Source: Paramecium octaurelia
Taxonomy: Eukaryota; Ciliophora; Oligohymenophorea; Peniculida; Parameciidae
Reading direction: 5' to 3'
Assembly (NCBI GenBank): GCA_905182995.1
Contig: CAJJDP010000056.1
Span: 268,919 to 332,918 of the forward strand
Length of the DNA: 64,000 bases
Within the stretch, counting starts at the first letter, position 1. Every line of letters starts with the position of its first letter. The notes under the pieces are model-generated. The model was not told the origin of the DNA. It made no database searches and worked only from the letters and a program-made list of their open reading frames with translations. The position numbers were made by a program, and so were the translations under genes. This document shows positions 10,740 to 24,608 of the stretch, one piece after another.

Positions 10740-13700
10740 ATGTCAAAAGAAGAAGCAGTAACTGCGACTTTGAAATAGCGCTTATCTGCAATTCAGGACA
10801 AGGAAATCTACTTTGAAGACAGGGACTCATTTAGTGAAGATGGGGTATTGATAAAATTAAGTTTAGAAATACGGAGAATATGTCCAAAAGCAGAATAAAG
10901 AAATTATGAAAAAGGTTCAGGAACTTCTGAATGATGGATAGTCCACAGTGAATTAGCAGGAGGAATAAAGTTTCGCTATTATGAATGAGAATCAGAAACA
11001 AGAAATCTTAGAAGACTTAGAAGAAGAATTTGGTTAGTCATATGCAGATGCGAAGGTGAAGGTGAACACTTACATAAAACTAATTCCTAAAAATGAATTA
11101 CAATTGGCATACATTTATAGTGACAAGTAATTGAGTTGATTATTAGTTAGATATCCAATGTTGGCCATTCGAAAATAGATTTTAATATTCACAAAACTGA
11201 TATCATCATATGCCTAATTAATTACTACTCACCCACTGTTTGAGTTAATGACATTGTTAATGATTATTTTCAACTCAGCCATGCTTGCTCTAGATGATCC
11301 AACCACAGACGTTTAAACATCTTTCTAAGATTTAACAGATATTATTTTTTTAGCCTATTATACAGCTGAGGCAGTCTTGAAAATAGTAGCATAGGTAAAC
11401 TCTTATAAATATTCAGGGATTTATATTTCCTAAAAAAGCCTATCTGAAAGACACATGGAATATTTTAGATTTTTCAGTGATTATAACTGCCTACATTCCT
11501 TATTTTTTGGCATCCAATTCAGTGAATCTGAATGCTTTGAGATCCTTTAGAGTGTTGAGACCCCTAAGAACCGTGTCTTCAATAAAGGCGCTAAGAACTA
11601 TTTTGTTAGCATTATTTGCATCCATAGCTCAATTGAGAGATGCAGTAGTGGTTCTGATTTTCTTTTATTCAATATTTGCAATAGCAGGAGTCTCCTTATT
11701 TTCTGGATATTTGAAAAGAAGATGCATAGGTGAAATGAGTGGAATCACATGGATTTCTGATGAAATATTGTTCTGTGCTGATGACAATAATTGTCCATTT
11801 CCAGAAGATACCATATACAATGAGAATTTTATATGTGGGAAACAAATAGCTAACCCTTAGAACGATTTGGTAAACTTCGATACATTTGGTTACTCATTCT
11901 TATAGGTTTTCATAATAACTACATTGGAAGGATGGACTTAAATTCAAACAGCAGTTATGCTCACGTTTTCTCAATACGTGGTTTTATACTTTATTATTGT
12001 TGTTATTGTTGGAGCCTTCTTTTTGGTCAATCTAACATTGGCTATTATAAAATTAAATTTCAAGCCTGAGAAGATTTAAGAAGAATTGGCTTAAATTAAG
12101 GAGGAAATCGAAGAATATGATTATAGATAACTTAGATAACTAAAATTATATGAACCAGAAAGATAAAAAGTAAACACTGAAGGCTATGGTATCACATGGG
12201 ATAAGCATCACGATTTCGATCAAAATGCAATTATGAAGAGAAGAAAGAATTCTAGAGGAGGGGCTTCTTAGCTAAATATGATTAGATAGAATAATTTGAA
12301 GAAGATGAGAGGCAAAAATAAAGTAAGTTTTCAACCAATCAAATCTGCAGTGTATTTTAGTAATCCAATTGTATTGAAAAATAAATAATTAAAAATTGAA
12401 GGAATTTATGGGATGGGTAATCAGAGTAAATTGAATCAATAACACTAAGGATCTACCTAAAATAATAATAATAATCGATCTAGTGTGGTAAGAAGAAGCA
12501 GTCAAAGTAGTAACAATGATGATAGAACTTCCTCTAAAAAAGATGAAAAGAATAATAGCAATAATAACAACAACAATGAGAATGAAAGTCTGAGTAGACC
12601 CACAAGATTTGCTCCAAGAAAGAGTATGTAATTTGGTGAACAACAAATAAGTTCAGAATTCCTGAATTCTCCAATGATGGATTAATTGACTGAGAACATC
12701 CGACCATTAAATGGAGGCACCATGCTTGTTCATCACAGAGGCTCTATGGAAAGTAGTAAGAGTGGTGAATCAAGACCTGACAAAACTCCAATTAATAATC
12801 AACTAGAAATACCTAAATTGGGAGAGAGTATATATATTGAATAATATTAATAGTTAGACAATAGTCTTAGAATGTGAAATCCAATTAGAAGTTTAGCTTA
12901 GTTGCTGGTATGAAATATTAGAAGCCTCCTAGAAATTCACCTAAGCCTGATTCATAGAAGTCTTTGGACTAGAATGAATTTGACAGTGTAAATTTGAGTG
13001 AGTTGAATACAATTTCCGATGATGATCTTGATAGAAGATTAGAAGAAATGGATATATTTGTTTAGGATAAGAATGGAGATTCTGAAAGTGAAAACAAAAA
13101 CAAGCAAAATTAGAAGGAATTGAATAGATAAAAAAGAATGGAAAATAGGAGATTAAGAGATTTAAATAAGAATGCTTAATAGCATTTAGATGATACATCA
13201 CTAAAATTGAAATCCAAACTCTATAATACAAAGTTTTATCCAATCATAGTAATTGATTAAGACTTTTGTAGTGTAAATGATGTATTAGTTTCCAAGATGC
13301 TATTACAATTAGAGAAGGAAAAGCTGGAGCAAGAAGAGAAAATTAAGGAAATGGATATTAAAATTACTTATTGCTTTAAAAATTCTAAATAATCGTTGGA
13401 ATTGAAAAAATCAAGTTCTGGCAAAATAAAAAGTATGACTAAATCAGGCTATTTAAAATCTGGAATGAAATCTAAGAAAAACAACTTAAGTTTAAGAAGG
13501 GTTTAACCAATAATGGATGAACTACATCCATTTGAAGATCTACAGTTTCCAACAGACAAGAATTTCGAGAATTAGGATGATTAAAATTAGGAAAATGTCA
13601 ATGAAAATTCTGATTCTGATGATGAACCTGAAGAAAATAATGAGAAAAATAATAATTTTAATGGCAGTGCAAGTTAAAAAATTAAAATAAAAAAGAAAAA

Positions 13701-16700
13701 AAAAGATTAAGAATAAAATGATAAATTAGATTTTGAATAAATGGGTGAAAAATTTATGGAGAGTTCTGATTGCATCGTTGATTTAAATAGAATTCATTCT
13801 GTTGAAATTGAAAAGTAATTCAATTAACAGGAATTAGCTCTTATTCCAGCATGGGAACTTGAATAACAAAAGGGTGTTTTCTACTAAGAATATTAAGATA
13901 TTAAATAAAAAGATATTGAAGAAAGTAAAGGAGTAATTACAGCATAGGCATCTATTGAAGATGTATTATTAATTGCAGATTACACATTTTATGATTAAAA
14001 GTTTGCAAAATAAATGAACTCAGTGATGAAAGCTCTAAATTATTCAAGAAGAGAAACCTTCATTTACTTATAAGGATTTGTTGGATTTTTACGAGTATGT
14101 TAAAACCATTTATTATATTTTGTTTAATCTAGCTATTTTGAAGCTGCAATGAATTTAGCAGTTGCCATAAACACTGTCATTTTAGCTTTAGATGGTCTCC
14201 TACCAGATAGCAGCGCAAATACTTTGAATTAATTCAATTTAGGATTCACCATCTTATTTACTATTGAATTAGGATTAAAGGTAATAGGAATGGGACCAAA
14301 AAATTATATTTCTGACACTATGAATATTTTTGATGCCGTAATAGTAGCATTGAGTTTAGTAGAACTATTTTTTCTAGGAGGAGGAACAAGTGGGAAATCT
14401 TCATTGTCAGCCTTTAGATCTGTAAGAATATTCAGAGCGTTCAGAGTATTGAGAGTAACTAAATTGATGAGAAGTTTACAATTTATGGGATTTTTAATAA
14501 AAGTATTGGGAAATGCATTTCAATCCTTTATGTACATTATGGTTTTGCTTGTTCTTTTTATTTTCATTTTCACATTGTTAGGAATGGCATTTTTTGGTGG
14601 ACAACTGTCTAAAACTCCAAGTAGATAGAGCTATGATGATATTCAAAGTGCCTTTTTAGTAGTATTTTAAGTGCTCACCTTAGAGAATTGGAATAGCATA
14701 TTATGGGACTTGTTGATTTAAGATGTTTCTGCATTTATTACAGTTCCGTATTTAGTGTTTTGGATTATGATTGGTAATTATGTCTTTTTGAATCTGTTTC
14801 TGGCTATTTTACTAGAAAATTTTGAAGAGGAATACAAGAATGATAAAGCAGGTCTAGACACTAATATTGAGATTGGACAGGATTCTATTATGGACAATAC
14901 AACCTAAGCTGTAAACTCGACTAGCACTTTGAAATCTTCAATGAAAACAAAGAAAGCCACTGTTGCTAAAAATTTAGAAAATAATGAAGATCCTGAATCA
15001 AAGAAGCATAAGTAATTCTAATAAGTATTTCAATATTTTGTTGAACCAGGACTGTGTTAATTCTCATTATATATGTTTTCTCAAGAAAACATCATTCGAA
15101 GAATATGCTATAGAATAGTAAAGGATGATAAATTTGAAACACTTATTTTCTTTATGATATTTCTCACTTCAGCCAAATTAGTGTTTGATACTTACATCCC
15201 TGATACTGGATAATTAAAACAAACATCATTGCAGATAGATATCTTTTTTGCTGTATTTTTTGGAGTTGAAATGATTATGAAAATAATAGCTTTTGGATTT
15301 GTGCAGCAAGAGAGTTCATATTTAAGAGAATCATGGAACATATTAGATTTCTTCATTGTTATAGCATCATTTATTGATGTTAGTGTTTCAACAATCAATC
15401 TGAGTTTTGTGAAGATCTTAAGATTGCTTAGAACATTAAGACCATTAAGGTTTATCACTCATAATAGATCAATGAAAATTTTGGTGTCAGCATTACTATA
15501 ATCAATTAATGGTATATTCAACGTGGCGATAGTTGTAGTATTGGTTTGGATGATGTTTGCCATTCTTGGTATAAATTTAGAGAAAAACAAACTGCATTAT
15601 TGTGATATGGGAGATGATGAAATATATTATCATTATGGACCAGTGGAGTGTGCAGACAAAGGTGGTGTTTGGGCAAATCGAAAAGTTAACTTTGATAATA
15701 TTTTGAATGGCATGTTGACTTTATTCATATTATCAACATTGGAAGGATGGCCAGATTAAATGTATTGGTTTATTGATGCAGATGAGTCAGGACCAATTAA
15801 GGGAGCTTAGTTGTAATTTTCTTGGTATTTCATTGTATTTATATTGGTTGGTTCGATATTACTGATGAATCTATTTATTGGTGTTATATTGGTCAATTAC
15901 CATTTAGCAGAAGAAGCTTCAAGAGATAAGATTTTAACACCGCCACAAGTAGATTGGATTGAATTATAAAAACTGATTGTTCATGCTAATCCAAATTTGG
16001 CTATGTTTTTTAGTCCTGAGAATCCCTTTAGAGCCAAAGTGTTTATCATTATTAAGCATCGTTACTTTGACCCAACTATTTTAATGATTATTGTATGCAA
16101 TATCGTGACCATGGGATTATCTTAAGATGATTCTCCAATTGCTTATGACAGTATTTTGTAATCTCTTAATACTGCATTCACTTTTGTATTCATCACTGAA
16201 GCACTCTTGAAGATCATTGCGTTGGGACCAGTAGGATACATGAGGAATTCATGGAATCAATTTGANCTCGACTAGCACTTTGAAATCTTCAATGAAAACA
16301 AAGAAAGCCACTGTTGCTAAAAATTTAGAAAATAATGAAGATCCTGAATCAAAGAAGCATAAGTAATTCTAATAAGTATTTCAATATTTTGTTGAACCAG
16401 GACTGTGTTAATTCTCATTATATATGTTTTCTCAAGAAAACATCATTCGAAGAATATGCTATAGAATAGTAAAGGATGATAAATTTGAAACACTTATTTT
16501 CTTTATGATATTTCTCACTTCAGCCAAATTAGTGTTTGATACTTACATCCCTGATACTGGATAATTAAAACAAACATCATTGCAGATAGATATCTTTTTT
16601 GCTGTATTTTTTGGAGTTGAAATGATTATGAAAATAATAGCTTTTGGATTTGTGCAGCAAGAGAGTTCATATTTAAGAGAATCATGGAACATATTAGATT

Positions 16701-19316
16701 TCTTCATTGTTATAGCATCATTTATTGATGTTAGTGTTTCAACAATCAATCTGAGTTTTGTGAAGATCTTAAGATTGCTTAGAACATTAAGACCATTAAG
16801 GTTTATCACTCATAATAGATCAATGAAAATTTTGGTGTCAGCATTACTATAATCAATTAATGGTATATTCAACGTGGCGATAGTTGTAGTATTGGTTTGG
16901 ATGATGTTTGCCATTCTTGGTATAAATTTAGAGAAAAACAAACTGCATTATTGTGATATGGGAGATGATGAAATATATTATCATTATGGACCAGTGGAGT
17001 GTGCAGACAAAGGTGGTGTTTGGGCAAATCGAAAAGTTAACTTTGATAATATTTTGAATGGCATGTTGACTTTATTCATATTATCAACATTGGAAGGATG
17101 GCCAGATTAAATGTATTGGTTTATTGATGCAGATGAGTCAGGACCAATTAAGGGAGCTTAGTTGTAATTTTCTTGGTATTTCATTGTATTTATATTGGTT
17201 GGTTCGATATTACTGATGAATCTATTTATTGGTGTTATATTGGTCAATTACCATTTAGCAGAAGAAGCTTCAAGAGATAAGATTTTAACACCGCCACAAG
17301 TAGATTGGATTGAATTATAAAAACTGATTGTTCATGCTAATCCAAATTTGGCTATGTTTTTTAGTCCTGAGAATCCCTTTAGAGCCAAAGTGTTTATCAT
17401 TATTAAGCATCGTTACTTTGACCCAACTATTTTAATGATTATTGTATGCAATATCGTGACCATGGGATTATCTTAAGATGATTCTCCAATTGCTTATGAC
17501 AGTATTTTGTAATCTCTTAATACTGCATTCACTTTTGTATTCATCACTGAAGCACTCTTGAAGATCATTGCGTTGGGACCAGTAGGATACATGAGGAATT
17601 CATGGAATCAATTTGACTTTTTTGTAGTATGTGCTTCCATTTTGGATCTGATATTGTAATTCACTGGAAATTCATTTATCTCATTTTTAAGTGCAGGACC
17701 ACAATTGGCTAGAGTGTTCAGAGTACTTAGAGTAACAAGACTATTTAGATTGATCAAATCATTTGAAGGATTGTAGAAACTTATAGAAACAGCAATTTAC
17801 TCATTACCTGCTATGTTGAATGTGACAGCTCTATTATTTCTCGTTTTCTTCATCTTCTCTATACTAGGTGTGTTTCTCTTTGGATCCATCAAAAGTGGAT
17901 GGGTAATAGATGATGTGAATAACTTTTCAGACTTCCATCATTCCTTTGAACTCTTATTCAGATGTTCAACAGGAGAAGATTGGTACAAAGTCATGTTTGA
18001 CACTATGTAAGACGGCTAAGGTTATTATTGCATATTCTTCATTATTTTTATTGTGATCCAATAATACATTATGTTGAATTTGTTCATTTTGATTATTTTG
18101 GATCAATACGAAATCAACTATTTCAACAGTGATAATCCCCTTAACAAATTTTAAGAGTATGAAAATATGTTTATTGAATCTTGGTCTAAATTTGCCAAGG
18201 AAGACAAAGGAATGAAGATGAGTCAACAATTATTAGTACCATTATTGCTTGATATGGAAAAACCCATTGGTTATGATTTGAAATAGAAATTAAATGATGA
18301 GATTAGTGAATGGAGAAGAATCAATCCTCAATTAGACACAAAAGAGAATGTCCAAAAGCAAACTCAGATTCTCAAAGCTTAGGCCAAAAGAGCTGTTTCT
18401 ACCTAAATCATGAAGATGAATATCTATGCTGATAATGCAGGATAGGTCAAGTATCATTAGATATTGTTTTCTGTTATGAAATCCTACATGTGGAAAAAGG
18501 TGTAGGTGAATTTAACTCCAGAAGGAGCTGAAAAGATTCTATAGAAGGAAGACGAAACCTAAAAAAGATTGAAAAAGAAGTAGGTAGGTGTTCATTCAAA
18601 GGAGGTGAATTTAGTTAACCCTATTGTACACTTCTTATTTGTTCATATGGCTTTTAAAACTTTAAGGAGGTATGGAGAAAAGAAGAAGCAGCAAAAAGAG
18701 TTGCAAGCTCAATTATTACTAGAATAGGAGCAGGAACATTATAGCGATGGATTTAGTTCTGATTCCTCTTTTGATAATAAAATAGAGATACTATCCAGAA
18801 ACTCAAAGGATACTGAACATCCAAAGAGACCAGATTATGGCAGAACAAAGTATCTGACTCTTCCCAACACTGAAATCTACAAGGAAGAAATTTGCATCAA
18901 TCAAGAAACTCCAATCGTAAATGATTCTGACCGAAGTTCAAGGGAGGAGGAAGAAGAACCAGATGAGGATGGTATTTATTTTATCTTATTCTCTTTAAGT
19001 CATGTAACAGTATAATAAGGACTTTAAAAGGCATCTCGTTAATCCTAATGGATCAAATGGAAATATTTAGGATGATAAAAGTGCCAGCAATCTAGGAGGG
19101 GGAGGAAATACAAGAAGCAGTTAATCTCGAACTAGTCAAATACCCAAATAGCCCAAGAGACTGACTCTGAAACCTAGTGACTTGATTTCAGGATTGGGAG
19201 CTAGCAAGAAATCCATCCAATCTAATCAACCTCCTGCCAATCAAAATCCTAATGTTTCTTAAGACAATCCATCAATTATGAATTAAAGTAGTGGAAACAG
19301 TGCTAGTAATAAATGA
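10740..19316 (+). CDS. voltage-gated Ca2+ channel alpha-1 subunit (four-domain, EEEE)
   Basis: Pore subunit of a CaV-type channel; after removing five introns (10845-10866, 11127-11150, 11395-11416, 12874-12896, 18972-18999) and the duplicated 1351 bases the protein is 2368 residues. Each of four domains has an arginine-rich S4: ALRSFRVLRPLR, RIFRAFRVLRVTKLMR, KILRLLRTLRPLR and ARVFRVLRVTRLFRLIK. The selectivity filters are TTLEGW, LTLENW, STLEGW and STGEDW, giving EEEE, which indicates Ca2+ rather than Na+. The I-II linker is very long (about 680 residues, Asn/Ser/Lys/Asp-rich). The C-terminus has the CaV EF-hand-like region and a pre-IQ-like segment (QVKYHQILFSVMKSYM). In Paramecium such channels sit in cilia and drive avoidance behaviour. 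Intron 4 begins GTG and intron 5 ends AAG. Confidence 0.92.
14916..16265 (+). repeat. copy 1 of a 1350-bp duplicated segment
   Basis: Covers part of the II-III linker, domain III and the start of domain IV of the channel. It is matched, apparently base for base, by 16267-17616. The copies are separated by one N, the pattern left when overlapping contig ends are joined without being merged. Confidence 0.95.
16266..16266. other. single-N assembly join
   Basis: The only ambiguous base in the channel gene, exactly at the boundary between two copies of the same 1350-bp segment. Confidence 0.95.
16267..17616 (+). repeat. copy 2 of the 1350-bp duplicated segment
   Basis: Identical in my reading to 14916-16265. 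Sequence immediately after it (FFVVCASILDLILQ) continues domain IV seamlessly from the end of either copy. Confidence 0.95.
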
Positions 19317-19378
19317 TTTATATATATAAATTTGCCAACTTAAATATCCAATTATTTATTAAATTAAATATCTTGAAC

Positions 19379-20805
19379 ATGTTCCGAAGGGTATTTGGAA
19401 TCTCTAATAGATGCACTCCTACTCGTTTACGATACTTAAGAGAGTATGTATGTTTAAGAGAGGCTGCAAATCCATCAGCTTAATAAGCCTAAATAGCTTA
19501 ATTCCAATAAGTGTCAAATAAATATGGATTGGCAGTTCCTCAATTAGCAACTTTATCTGGAATCTTTTAATTAAGTCAATTACTAAGACCTTAAAATTTC
19601 CCAAATCCTAATGATTACAAAGTAACTCACTTTATTTTGAATATCTATAGATACATGTTGAAAAGTTAGAATTATTGTTCAGACAAACCTAACAAAGTAA
19701 TGAGACTTTAAGTCAATTTGCACAATCCCTCGAATATAAAATTCCAGAAATAACAAAGCTTACTAATGATGCTAGAAAATAAGCTGCCCAAGAATTGTTT
19801 AGCATTTATTTAGAAGGAATTCATTACGATAATTTAGTCTCACCGTAGAGATTATATAATATTTTAGAGGCTATGTTTAGTAATTAGAATCAATCTACAG
19901 ACAAAGAACAACAGAAGCAGTCAAAAAGATTTAAGCAGAAGTTAAGGATCCCTAAATAGCAGCCTAATTAACATAATCCCTTGAATCGATCTTCTAAAAT
20001 TACTAATTCAACTAAGGACGGTATTCGTGTATTCTAATTTAGATATGTTGGTTTGATTAAGTCTTTCATTGACACTCTCTAAGGAACAGAAGTGGAAGTA
20101 GCTTAAAAATTGGATTAACAAACCCAAGAGAAACAATTATTCATTCAAACTGTTGACAAAGCAACAAAGCAATTTTCTGCTGAAGATTAAGAGTATGCCA
20201 GAAATGTAGATGGACACGATTACAAATTATTCCTATAAGAATTATATGAGAAGGAATATTAATCAGGATTTGCATAGAATAGATTTAATGAAAAAGGATA
20301 AAAGTTGGTTTATGAATCATAGGCATAAGAACATCACGTTCTAAGATATCAAATTTTAGCAGGAGTGTTTGCTGGTTACTTCCTCTATTTATTCTACAGA
20401 GGTGATGCCTATTACTCAACAATCGTGACAGTTCCAGTTGTTGCAGCAGCCTTCTTCTATTTGGCTAAGTAGGGACAAGTAAATTTGTTTTGTATATAAA
20501 TAGGCCAAAAGAGCTATTCCATATGTTAGATAAGTGCTCAAAAACACTGACAACACCTATGAGGTAGTTTTTGAATAGAATCGTATTATTAGTAGAATTG
20601 AAAATGTACAACCAGGATAAATCAAGTAAGTAGTTATGATTATTCCTATTTAAGACTTGCTCAAGATACTTAATTTGCCAATACACTGGTCTTTGGCAAT
20701 CCAACAGATTTCGGATATCACGTTAAGGTTGCTGACAATTCATTTATTGCACCATACTTATACAGTGGAAATGGTTTAGATTTCAGAGCATTTATTAATG
20801 TTTGA
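19379..20805 (+). CDS. putative mitochondrial membrane protein, ciliate-specific
   Basis: 447 residues after introns 19622-19650, 20479-20503 and 20626-20654 (the last ends AAG). The N-terminus MFRRVFGISNRCTPTRLRYL is basic and lacks acidic residues, like a mitochondrial presequence. The middle is soluble and Gln-rich. A pair of membrane segments follows at about 325-360 (QILAGVFAGYFLYLFY and STIVTVPVVAAAFFYLA), and a short conserved-looking tail ends NSFIAPYLYSGNGLDFRAFI. I do not recognise the family. Mitochondrial location is inferred from the N-terminus only. The gene follows the channel by 62 bases. Confidence 0.7.
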
Positions 20806-20839
20806 TTCAATAATATAAATCACAATAAAAACAAAACTG

Positions 20840-23800
20840 TCATCCATTCTAAGACTCAACTTAATTATCAATCCCGTATAAATCCATTTTGTCTTGATTT
20901 TCTAATTCATCTCTATCCAAACAATTGAATGCAAATCCAGTATGCTTTTGATTAGCTACTTATCCAGATGGTTTATATGTTTATGGCTACATATTGGTTG
21001 ATAGGTTTGGCAACCTTAACGACATATTCTTGTTAACTTTAGACAACACTCTGTTTAATTTGATATTCAATGCGATGTCAATGCTACAAATTGCAGCAAT
21101 TACCAAAATGTTCCCGAAATGGAAATTTGGTGTTTGGAAAAGTCTAATGACAAATGAATATAGTATACGATTCAAACACCACATAGGCCTCTGCTGATTG
21201 TAAATTATCTAATATGATCCAAGAGAGCAAATAAGATATCATACTAAAAGAGATACTTCCCTAATAAATATGTAAAGAAAAATACTAATAAGGCAGGAGT
21301 GTATGTATTAGAGAATATCAGAATTTTAAGATTGCATACCACAACTACCATTCCAAATATCATGGTTCCTTAGGCCCAAAGGTGATGAGTGAAACCATTA
21401 TCATCCACAAAATTTTCAGATATGGAGTAAGTTGGAAGGAAACACACAATAGCTGTTTACCAAAATCCACAAAATATCCAAAATAACACAATTTGAATAT
21501 TAAATAAGAGACCTTTAGGACCTTGTTGATAATAGTTTTGAATTTTGTTGTCAGTCAATTAATCAGCATTGTATTCCTCATCAAATACTCCATATATCAT
21601 AATAGGGAGAGCTCCATACAAAATATTAAATAATTGATAGATGAAAGTGTCATAGAGAGATTGAGCAGAATACATGGAGAGAATTCCATACCAAAATTGA
21701 GGTAACACAACTAAAATATTTTTATAAAATGTATAACAAACCAAAACACTATTTCTACGATAGCATTCTCTCCCGTGATAAAATAATAACCTTCGTAATT
21801 CTCTGAATTCTTATACACTATAATCAGCTGCTCTTGCTGCTTATTATCCTTCAACTCCCCTAATACCAACACCAACATGAGCAGCTGTTATCATATTTAC
21901 ATCATTGGCTCCATCTCCAATGGCTAAAGTTGAACAGGATTAATTTTGATTTCTAATCAATGTAACAACATCCTATTTCTGTTTTGGACTAACACGACAA
22001 CACAACACCACTTCGCAACATTATCCTATTTCTGAAACCTTCTTTTGAATATCTGGCTTCAAAGCATGTAATAGTGCATCGCCAGATATAATCAATGCCT
22101 ATCTCTGGTTCAAATCTTAAGAACCGATCTTATTCAATATATCATCTAATCTTTCCTTAATCAAAGCCTCCTCCTTTTCATCAACAACATGCTGCACTAA
22201 TTAGTTAGTTAATAAAGAACAAGAGTAACCGATATTAATGGCAGTTTCTATTTTATCTCCTGTTAACACCCACACCTTAATGCCAGCTGCTTTAATGGCT
22301 GCAATTGTATCAGCCACATCCTACTATAATTTATCTTCTATAGCAGTTGCTCCTAAGATTTCATAGTTCTTCTCCAATTCATCCTACAAGACCTGCATCT
22401 TCTCTTCTCTATTTTCTATAAGTTGTGTTGCTTATTAATATCGTTTATGCCATTCCTAATATTCTTGTTTCTCTAATTTTCTTTTTGACAACACCAAAGT
22501 TCTCAAACCTATTTTACCATATTCTTCAAGTCTTTGAACCAACTGATGATATTCGTTTTTAGCCAACTCTTCACTAGACAATCTCACATAATCCAATAAT
22601 ACAGAGTCTGCACCCTTTGAAAATAAATAAATTTCTCCTGTCTTTATTACTTAGACCAATATTGATTGTCTCTTCCTCTAAGATGTAAATTCAAATATTT
22701 CTAATAATTGATACTCAATTATTTGATCTTAAAAACTTACTCTTTTGATATTAGTTTCATCGGTGCCCAAAAATTCAAATCCCACAAATCTAGCAAAATT
22801 TAATAAGGCTAATTCATCTGGGGATGTGGCATTATAAATTAATTTTCCATCTCTTTATTCGGATATGACAGTATGACAAATTGCTATCATCATTAAACAT
22901 TCCACTACTTTTTCATTCATCACATGATTTCTATCTTAAATTGCTTCAATTAGTTTTCTGTCTCTAAAATCTACATTGCTAACCAAAGGGAAATTCTATA
23001 ACTCATCATCTGTTATGTATTCTTCTGAACTTTTTAAAATGTCACCATAATTCTAATTTCCTCTAAATTGAATTTATATTAATACATTATAATTTATTTA
23101 AACTCCATTATATTACAGGTTAGAGTTCCAGTCTTATCACTAAAAATGTGTTCAATTTGCCCAAGTTCCTCATTTAGATTTGATGTCTGCACTCTTGGTT
23201 AGTTGAGTTTCTCATCTAAACTCATTATCTTTCCTTATATGAATTTGACCATTTCCAAAGTAACCAACAAAGAAATAGGCACAAAATTATTAAATATCAG
23301 CATCCAATTTCCAAATCTCACAAAAAAATTATATGGAATTGTATATTCGGATGTATTAACAGCTATGTATAGATAAGTTAATGTCATTCTATTGTTATAA
23401 TAATAAATGGAATAGACAAGAGATGCTATGACACACATGATAAATTGTATGATGAAGATCATCAATATGAATTTTTGCATTAACACTTCTAATTTACTTC
23501 TCTTTGTTCTTGCCTTGAAAGAATTCATCATAATCTTTGTATCATGCCCAGTATAAGCTACTAATCCAAATATATACTTCACATTTCTTAAATTGCATCC
23601 CCTTAATAAGAAATTATTAAAATTTATTGATGAAACTTAGAGACTCGACGTAGTTGTTTCTCCAATGAACTTATATAAGTATGGAGTTGGAGCCTGGTAC
23701 TTTAATACAATTCTTTTGTCTAATTAACCAAAACAATCATCGGATTTGAATATTTGCAATAAATCGGCATGCACATTTTTTTATTTTAAATTGGTTTCCC

Positions 23801-24461
23801 CATCCAATGATTTAGTTTCAACATAACATATCCCCTTCTTCTCACTTGATCTCAGAAGTAGCATATCCGCTGGTATTATCTCATCCTAATGCACCTTCAC
23901 GATGTGTCCTACTCTTAAATTATACGAAGCTATCTTCACAAAACTAGTTCCATCAAATGCTGTCACCTACTATTTGTTTTCTTCTATATCTGATTTCCTT
24001 CTCTTGTAATCTTCATAGAAATCCTTTGCTCCACTGACCAAAATAATAAAACCTAATGGTAAGTATATTGTTGGAATTCCAGAACTTATTGAAACTTCTG
24101 GAACCATTTAAAGCGCTCCCATTATCTAAAGGATAATATTAAAGACGTACCACAAAATAAACATTGGCTAGCTTAGAGAATTACTCAAATAATTATTTTG
24201 GAAAAAAATTCAACAAAGTGTATTTCGATGTTTGAATACTATTATCAGGCAACATGAAATCCGGTCTATTGGAAGTGATCTTCCTATTTTTCGATTGATA
24301 TTTCTATGCGTAATTTCCTTTACTCTCAACATTATCGTACTGATATTCTATTCTTAGTTTTTTTTATTACCAAATAAATTTTGTGTTTCCCTGTGATCTT
24401 AACTACTGAGAATATGAGGAGGAGTTTATAACTCTAATTAAATCATTTTAGCATCAGTCAT
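20840..24461 (-). CDS. P4-type ATPase (phospholipid flippase)
   Basis: 1166 residues after introns 24348-24370, 24126-24150, 23063-23085, 21261-21285 and 21144-21168, all GTA...TAG. The N-terminal signature [20 protein letters not shown] is typical of P4-ATPases. SLDGETNLK marks the actuator loop, [15 protein letters not shown] holds the phosphorylated aspartate (about residue 423), KGAD and [12 protein letters not shown] form the nucleotide site, and [10 protein letters not shown] sits near residue 825. Ten hydrophobic segments are present. These pumps move phosphatidylserine and -ethanolamine to the cytosolic leaflet in plasma and Golgi membranes, usually with a CDC50 partner, which is not in this window. 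The two short introns near the C-terminus are needed to reach the last membrane helix. The gene faces the upstream mitochondrial gene convergently with 34 bases between stops. Confidence 0.93.
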
Positions 24462-24608
24462 ATTGAGAAAATAAAATGTTTCAAATTAATATTATTATTC
24501 TAATTAAATCGATTGAACTCACTTCCAAATCTCTTGGGATATAACAATTAAGGTTTTCATGCATTAATAAATCCATAATATCCATAATAAACATATATAT
24601 TACTACTC

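Noticed and set aside
12389-12646. Minus-strand frame rich in Ile and hydrophobic residues
   Set aside because: Antisense of the Asn/Asp-rich I-II linker of the channel.
15192-15458. Minus-strand open frame in the channel, repeated at 16543-16809
   Set aside because: Shadow of the domain III voltage sensor; it appears twice only because of the duplicated assembly segment.
14916-17616. A five-domain channel or true intragenic duplication
   Set aside because: The copies are identical, flank a single N, and break the reading frame unless one is removed.
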